NCBI GenBank assembly: GCA_040235415.1
Contig: JBECKR010000380.1
Coordinates: 1-19,030 of the forward strand
Length of the DNA: 19,030 nucleotides
Reading direction: 5' to 3'
Source of the DNA: JBECKR01 sp040235415
GTDB taxonomy: Bacteria > Acidobacteriota > Polarisedimenticolia > Polarisedimenticolales > Polarisedimenticolaceae
Shown here one piece after another: positions 14,968 through 19,030 of this stretch (within the stretch, counting starts at the first letter, position 1; every line of letters starts with the position of its first letter). A program made the translations under genes and the position numbers. Below the pieces are notes generated by a model. The model had not been told where the DNA came from and made no database searches. It saw only the letters and a program-made list of their open reading frames with translations.

Positions 14968-14995
14968 GATATCAAACCGGCCGCCCGCCGGGCAA
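14968..14995 (-). promoter_or_regulatory. Candidate promoter of the phosphohexomutase
   Basis: On the minus strand TTGCCC (14990-14995), 16 bp, GATATC (14968-14973). The match is modest, but the 16-bp spacing equals that of the better promoters in this window and the position fits (start about 24 nt before the ATG). Confidence 0.4.
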
Positions 14996-15037
14996 AACCG
15001 AGGGCGCGCTATGCTCCATGCACGACCCGCGCGGAGC

Positions 15038-15045
15038 GGAGGAGG
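15038..15045 (+). promoter_or_regulatory. Ribosome binding site deciding the fumarase start
   Basis: GGAGGAGG lies 5 nt before the ATG at 15051. It selects this start over an in-frame ATG at 15018, which would add eleven non-conserved residues. Confidence 0.75.
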
Positions 15046-15050
15046 GCGTC

Positions 15051-16448
15051 ATGAGCGACGAAGCGAGGCGGATCGAGCGCGACTCGATGGGCGAGCTCGA
15101 CATCCCGGCCGAGGCGTACTGGGGGGCCTCGACCGAGCGGGCCGTGAGGAACTTCCCGATCAGCGGCCTGCGCCTGCCCCGCCGGTTCATCCGGGCGCTC
15201 GCTTGGATCAAGAAGGGCGCCGCCGGGGCGAACCTCGAGCTCGGGAGGCTCGACGCCGAGCGCGCGGACGCGATCGCGCGCGCCGCCGAGGAGGTCGCTC
15301 GCGGCGCGCTCGACGCGCACTTCCCGGTCGACGTCTTCCAGACCGGCTCCGGAACCTCCACGAACATGAACGCGAACGAGGTCATCGCGAATCGCGCCGC
15401 GGAGCTGCTCGGCGGTCGGCGGGGCGATCGCGACCGGGTCCACCCGAACGACCACGTCAACCTCGGGCAGTCCTCGAACGACGTCGTCCCGACCGCGCTG
15501 CACGTCGCCGCGATCTCCGCCCTCGTCGAGGTTCTCGAGCCCGCGGTCGAGCGCCTCCGCGAGACGCTCGCGGGGCGCGCCGGGCGGTTCCGCGACGTCG
15601 TCAAGACCGGGCGGACGCACCTGCAGGACGCGACCCCGATCCGGCTCGGACAGGTGTTCACCGGCTACGCCGGCCAACTCGAGCGCGGGCTCGGTCGCCT
15701 CGCGTTCGCCCGCACCGAGCTGACGGAGGTCGCGCTCGGAGGCACCGCCGTCGGGACCGGGCTCAACACCCACCGTCGGTTCGCGGGGCTCGTGTGCCGG
15801 GCGGTGTCGCACGACGCCGGCTTCGAGGTTCGCGAAACCTCGAACCACTTCCAGGCCCAGGCGACGCTCGATGCCGCGGTCTCGGCGTCGGGTGCGGTCC
15901 GGACGGTCGCGATCTCGCTCGGCAAGATCGTGAACGACGTCCGCTGGCTCGCTTCGGGTCCACGGACCGGGCTCGGAGAGCTCTCGATCCCCGCGGTGCA
16001 GCCCGGCAGCTCGATCATGCCGGGCAAGGTCAACCCGGTCCTCGCCGAGGCGCTGATCCAGGTCTGCTGCCAGGCCTGCGCCTCCGACCTCGCGCTCGTC
16101 CAGGCCGGCCAGTGGGGCTGCTTCGAGCTCAACACCATGCTGCCGCTCGCGGCCCACAACCTCGTGCCGACCATCGAGACCCTCGGCACCGCGGCCGACG
16201 CGTTCGAGCGGGGCTGCGCCCGCGGCATCGAGGCGACCGGACGCGGGCCCGAGATGGTCGAGCGCGGCCTCGCCCTCGCGACCGGCCTCGTTCCCCGTCT
16301 GGGATACGACCGCGCCGCCGCGATCGCGAAACAGGCCGCTCGCTCGGGGCGAACGGTGCGCGAGGTCGCGCTCGAGGCGACCGACCTCGGCGACGACGAG
16401 CTCCGGGAGCTGCTCGATCCGCTCCGCATGACGGAGCCCGAGGGATGA
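15051..16448 (+). CDS. fumC: Fumarate hydratase class II
   Basis: The 465-residue enzyme interconverts fumarate and malate in the TCA cycle. It belongs to the fumarase/aspartase superfamily. Signatures are QTGSGTSTNMNANEVIANRA (97-116), HPNDHVNLGQSSND (131-144), GRTHLQDATP with catalytic-type His190, and the loop PGSSIMPGKVNP with catalytic Ser321. DVRWLASGPRTGLGE and GTAVGTGLNTH favour fumarase over aspartase. Residues around 360 read QWGCFELNTMLP instead of the more common GNFELN. Length is normal. The stop codon abuts the stop of the convergent permease gene. It is divergent from the phosphohexomutase, so the two may share a control region; no good promoter for fumC was seen. Confidence 0.93.
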   Translation: MSDEARRIERDSMGELDIPAEAYWGASTERAVRNFPISGLRLPRRFIRALAWIKKGAAGANLELGRLDAERADAIARAAEEVARGALDAHFPVDVFQTGSGTSTNMNANEVIANRAAELLGGRRGDRDRVHPNDHVNLGQSSNDVVPTALHVAAISALVEVLEPAVERLRETLAGRAGRFRDVVKTGRTHLQDATPIRLGQVFTGYAGQLERGLGRLAFARTELTEVALGGTAVGTGLNTHRRFAGLVCRAVSHDAGFEVRETSNHFQAQATLDAAVSASGAVRTVAISLGKIVNDVRWLASGPRTGLGELSIPAVQPGSSIMPGKVNPVLAEALIQVCCQACASDLALVQAGQWGCFELNTMLPLAAHNLVPTIETLGTAADAFERGCARGIEATGRGPEMVERGLALATGLVPRLGYDRAAAIAKQAARSGRTVREVALEATDLGDDELRELLDPLRMTEPEG

Positions 16449-18218
16449 TCAGAACGGGAACAGCCGTGGGATCACGAGGATCGCGGCGACCCCGTGCAGG
16501 GCGTTGAGCGGCGCTCCCAGCCTGAGGTAGTCCAGGAAGCGGTAGCCGCCGGGACCGTAGACCAAGAGGTTGGTCTGGTACCCGATCGGCGTGTAGAACG
16601 CCGCCGACGCGGCGAACGTCACCGCGATCAGGAACGGCCTCGGATCGACGCCGAGCGCCGACGCGCTCGAGACCGCCAGCGGCGCCAGGAGCACCGCGGT
16701 GGCGTTGTTCGACATGAACCCGGTGAGGACGACCGTCAGGAAGAAGAACGCCCCGAGAAACACGTGAGGGCCGTGGTCCCCGAGCGCCCACAGCAGGACA
16801 TGCACCGCGGTCGCAGCCGCCCCGCTGTTCTCGAGGGCGGTGCCCATCGGGATCAGCCCCGCGAGCAGGAACACGACCTTCCAGTCGACGGCCTCGTACA
16901 CCCGCCGGACCGGAAGACACCCGGTGAGCACCATCAGGACCGAGCCGACGACGGCCGACTCCGCGATCGAGTACGTCCCGAGCGCGGCGGAGGCGACGAC
17001 CGCGGCGACGATCATGCCGGCTGCGAGCGCGCGCCACGGTCGCAGCACCGCGACGTCGAGCTCCTGCAGCACGACGAAATCGGTCTGGCCCTTGAGCCGG
17101 TCGAGACTGCGGCGCGGCGCCAGGATCAGGAGCTCGTCGCCGAAACGAAGCCGCATCCGGCCGATCTTCTCGACGCGATCTTCGCCGCTCCGCCGCACGG
17201 CGAGCGCGGTCGCGCCGTAGCGGTGCCGGAAATCCACGCCCTTGATGGTCTGGCCCTCGAGCCGCGAGTTCGGCGAGACCACGACCTCGATCAGCGCCGA
17301 CTCGACCGACCGCAGGTCGGCGTCGTCGGGGTGATGGCCGTGCTTGATCGCGAGTCCCATGGCGTCGCGCAGCTGCACGAGCGCCGCGGCCGGCGCCTTC
17401 ACGATCAGGACGTCGTGCTCGCGCAGGACGCGGTCGCGTCCCGGCGGACCGAGCATCGCCTTGTCGCGGTACAGGCCGAGGACCTCGAGGTCGTAGCGCT
17501 CGCCGAGGCGTGCGTCCTGCAGCGTCCGGCCGGCGAGCGGCGAGTCGGCGAGGATCACGACCTCGCTCAGGTAGCGATTCAGGTGATACCCCTCGGTGAG
17601 GCTCTCCGCCGGAATGCGCTCCGGGACGAGCGGGCCGGCCGCGACGAGATAGACCGTGCCGAGCGCGAACAGCAAGAGGCCGAGCTTCGAGAACTCGAAC
17701 ATCCCGAACGCCGCCAATCCGTGTTCGTGCGCGTAGGAGCTCACCAGGATGTTCGTCGACGTCCCGATCAGCGTGCACGTTCCCCCGAGCATCGCGAAGA
17801 ACGACAGCGGCATCAGCACGCGGCTGGGGCTGATGCCGTTGCCCTGGCAGGCGCGTAGAGCGATCGGCAGGAATACCGCGACCGCGGCGGTGTTGTTGAT
17901 GAACGCCGAGATCGGCCCGATCAGCAGGCCACACAGCAGGAGGAGCGGCACCGCCCGGGTCGGGCCGTCGCGCAGCAGCCGGTCGCCGAGCACGCGGACG
18001 AGCCCGCTGGCCTGGAGCCCCGCGCTCAGCACGAACATGCACGCCACGGTTACGGTCGCCGGGTTCGAGAACCCCGCCAGCCCCTGCCCCGGCTCGATCG
18101 CCCCGACCACGATGAGGCACGCGAGTCCGAGCATCGCGACGAGATCCGCCCGGATCTTCTCGATCGCGAGTAGGACCACCATGACGGCGAGCAACGCCAG
18201 GACGACGGCGCCTTGCAC
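16449..18218 (-). CDS. SLC13/DASS-type permease with two RCK_C (TrkA-C) domains
   Basis: The 589-residue membrane transporter is built as two hydrophobic halves (about 1-195 and 395-589) around a soluble middle. Each half contains the Asn/Thr-rich hairpins of the family: INNTAAVAVFLP (107-118) with TSTNILVS (153-160), and FMSNNATAVLLAPLA with YTPIGYQTNLLVYGPGGY near the C-terminus. The middle holds two RCK_C-like domains (about 206-290 and 300-385; each has an SPLAG- or SRLEGQTI-type start), which may bind a regulatory ligand. Such proteins are annotated as sodium:sulfate or dicarboxylate symporters; the substrate is not determined here. The start is GTG at 18218 with GGAGGG 3 nt upstream, a close spacing. 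Fumarase and a hydroxyacid oxidase beside it make a dicarboxylate possible, but sulfate remains open. Confidence 0.88.
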   Translation of the reverse strand: MQGAVVLALLAVMVVLLAIEKIRADLVAMLGLACLIVVGAIEPGQGLAGFSNPATVTVACMFVLSAGLQASGLVRVLGDRLLRDGPTRAVPLLLLCGLLIGPISAFINNTAAVAVFLPIALRACQGNGISPSRVLMPLSFFAMLGGTCTLIGTSTNILVSSYAHEHGLAAFGMFEFSKLGLLLFALGTVYLVAAGPLVPERIPAESLTEGYHLNRYLSEVVILADSPLAGRTLQDARLGERYDLEVLGLYRDKAMLGPPGRDRVLREHDVLIVKAPAAALVQLRDAMGLAIKHGHHPDDADLRSVESALIEVVVSPNSRLEGQTIKGVDFRHRYGATALAVRRSGEDRVEKIGRMRLRFGDELLILAPRRSLDRLKGQTDFVVLQELDVAVLRPWRALAAGMIVAAVVASAALGTYSIAESAVVGSVLMVLTGCLPVRRVYEAVDWKVVFLLAGLIPMGTALENSGAAATAVHVLLWALGDHGPHVFLGAFFFLTVVLTGFMSNNATAVLLAPLAVSSASALGVDPRPFLIAVTFAASAAFYTPIGYQTNLLVYGPGGYRFLDYLRLGAPLNALHGVAAILVIPRLFPF

Positions 18219-18251
18219 GAGCCCTCCGGAGCGAGATGAGCGGGGGGCTTC

Positions 18252-18280
18252 ATTCTAAGGCCAAGCTCAGGTGAGTCGGA
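18252..18280 (-). promoter_or_regulatory. Possible promoter of the permease
   Basis: TAGAAT (18252-18257, minus strand), the same -10 as two tRNA promoters here, lies 33 nt before the GTG. The -35 is weak (TCCGAC or CCGACT at 16-17 bp) and falls in the last codons of the upstream oxidase gene. Confidence 0.35.
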
Positions 18281-19030
18281 ACAGGACGCCGGGCGCGAGC
18301 CGTCCGGGCGGGTCGAGCGCGCGCTTGACGCGTCGCATGCAGGCGACCGCGTCGTCCCCGAGGAACCGCCGCAGCATCTCCTGCTTGAGGGGATGGCGCC
18401 CGACGCCGTGCTCGGAGAGCGGGGAGCCCCCGAGCTCCGCGGCCCGTGCGGCGATCTCGATCAGCGCGTCCTCCCCGCGCCCGACCTCTTCCGCGCTTCG
18501 CGCGAGCACGTTGGGGTGGAGGTTGCCGTCCGACAGGTGCCCCCACGTCGCGGATGCGAGTCCCCGCGACTCGAACGCCCGCGCGCACGTCTCGAGGAGA
18601 TCCGGCACGCGCACGAACGGCACGATCGGGTCGCCGCCGACCTTGCGGACCGCCGGATCTTCGCGCCGCCGCGCCGCGAGGATCTCGTTCACCCGCTTGG
18701 GGACGGCCTCGCGCAACTCCGTCAGCGCCCCGCGGCGGGACTCGTCCTCCGGGAGCGCGATTTGGAGCGTGTCGACAGCGCCGTGCTCCGCGAGGATCGC
18801 GAGGAGGCGCGCGAGCGGCCCGTCGGGCGCGGCGCCGGGGGCGTCGAGGACGCGCTCCAGGAGATCGAGCGCGTCGGCGTCCGCGAGCCTTTCCGGAAGC
18901 TCGACCTCGAACAGCACCGCCGCGCCCGCCTCCGCCGGGACGTCGATCCGGAGGCGGGCGTCGTCGCCGTGCTCGCGGAGGAGCCCGAGGGCGCGGTCGT
19001 CGACGAACTCGATCGAGCGCACGTCCGGCC
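18267..19030 (-). CDS. FAD-linked oxidase, C-terminal part (GlcD/D-lactate dehydrogenase type, partial)
   Basis: About 254 residues of the C-terminal domain are present; the FAD-binding N-terminal half lies beyond the right edge. The first in-frame GTG at 19022 is an internal valine, not a start, because the frame stays open to the edge (PDVRSIEF). Family landmarks are TWGHLSDGNLHPNVL, the metal- and substrate-binding SEHGVGRHPLK, and the ending MRRVKRALDPPGRLAPGVLF, as in glycolate oxidase subunit GlcD, D-lactate dehydrogenases and D-2-hydroxyglutarate dehydrogenases. It oxidises a 2-hydroxyacid and passes electrons through FAD; which acid is unknown. It is upstream of the permease on the same strand, 48 bp apart, and may form an operon with it. 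Confidence 0.88.
   Translation of the reverse strand, partial: PDVRSIEFVDDRALGLLREHGDDARLRIDVPAEAGAAVLFEVELPERLADADALDLLERVLDAPGAAPDGPLARLLAILAEHGAVDTLQIALPEDESRRGALTELREAVPKRVNEILAARRREDPAVRKVGGDPIVPFVRVPDLLETCARAFESRGLASATWGHLSDGNLHPNVLARSAEEVGRGEDALIEIAARAAELGGSPLSEHGVGRHPLKQEMLRRFLGDDAVACMRRVKRALDPPGRLAPGVLFRLT

Noticed and set aside
15010..15015. TATGCT as a -10 box for fumarase
   Set aside because: No -35 and no extended -10 TG; too weak to annotate.
16494..17858. 454-codon plus-strand frame opposite the permease
   Set aside because: Shadow of a membrane-protein gene; composition is dominated by Arg, Glu, Asp and His, and no family motif is visible.

Overview
This is a contiguous chromosomal segment from a very GC-rich bacterium (about 70% G+C by eye). 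All the recognisable genes are intact and mostly housekeeping. The combination of MurA, a class II fumarase, a lipoprotein signal peptide, a DUF2270-like membrane protein, a Lys/Ala-rich histone-H1-like protein and tRNA genes that encode their own CCA fits a high-GC, probably Gram-negative lineage such as Acidobacteriota, Myxococcota or a related uncultured group. The sequence alone does not settle the phylum. I see no insertion sequence, phage gene, CRISPR array or other mobile element.

Layout. At the left edge (1-110, minus) is the N-terminus of a lipoprotein. From 5380 down to 361 runs a compact six-gene minus-strand operon: murA, a HIT hydrolase, thiolase, 3-hydroxybutyryl-CoA dehydrogenase, a MutT-type Nudix hydrolase and an RluA-type pseudouridine synthase. 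Several of these genes overlap, and the operon closes with a clear intrinsic terminator at 297-329. Divergent from murA is serS (5452-6729, plus). A winged-helix-like hypothetical gene on the minus strand follows, then three plus-strand tRNA genes: Ser-TGA, Ser-GCT and Gln-CTG. Two of them have nearly identical promoters (TTGACG, 16 bp, TAGAAT). Next on the plus strand are an SDR dehydrogenase resembling L-threonine 3-dehydrogenase and an H1-like protein, which ends at a GC-rich palindrome shared with a convergent pair.

That convergent pair, on the minus strand, is a DUF2270-like membrane protein (9561-10292) and, upstream of it, a membrane-anchored hybrid histidine kinase (10327-12861). The kinase promoter is divergent from a tRNA-Glu(CTC) gene that ends in a strong, apparently bidirectional terminator at 13088-13116. 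The terminator also faces a small unknown gene lying downstream of a phosphomannomutase/phosphoglucomutase (minus). Fumarase (plus, 15051-16448) then meets an SLC13-type permease with two RCK_C domains (minus) stop codon to stop codon. The C-terminal part of an FAD-linked oxidase (GlcD/D-lactate dehydrogenase type) runs off the right edge.

How the genes relate. The murA operon mixes cell-wall synthesis, acyl-CoA chemistry and nucleotide/RNA maintenance, with no obvious single pathway. SerS lies within 1 kb of two serine tRNA genes. Fumarase, a dicarboxylate-type permease and a 2-hydroxyacid oxidase could together serve organic-acid use, but this is inference. I did not find a convincing undescribed system. 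The more interesting signals are candidate leaderless starts directly after -10 boxes, a repeated 16-bp-spacer promoter pattern, the serS/tRNA-Ser neighbourhood, and two unrecognised small genes.
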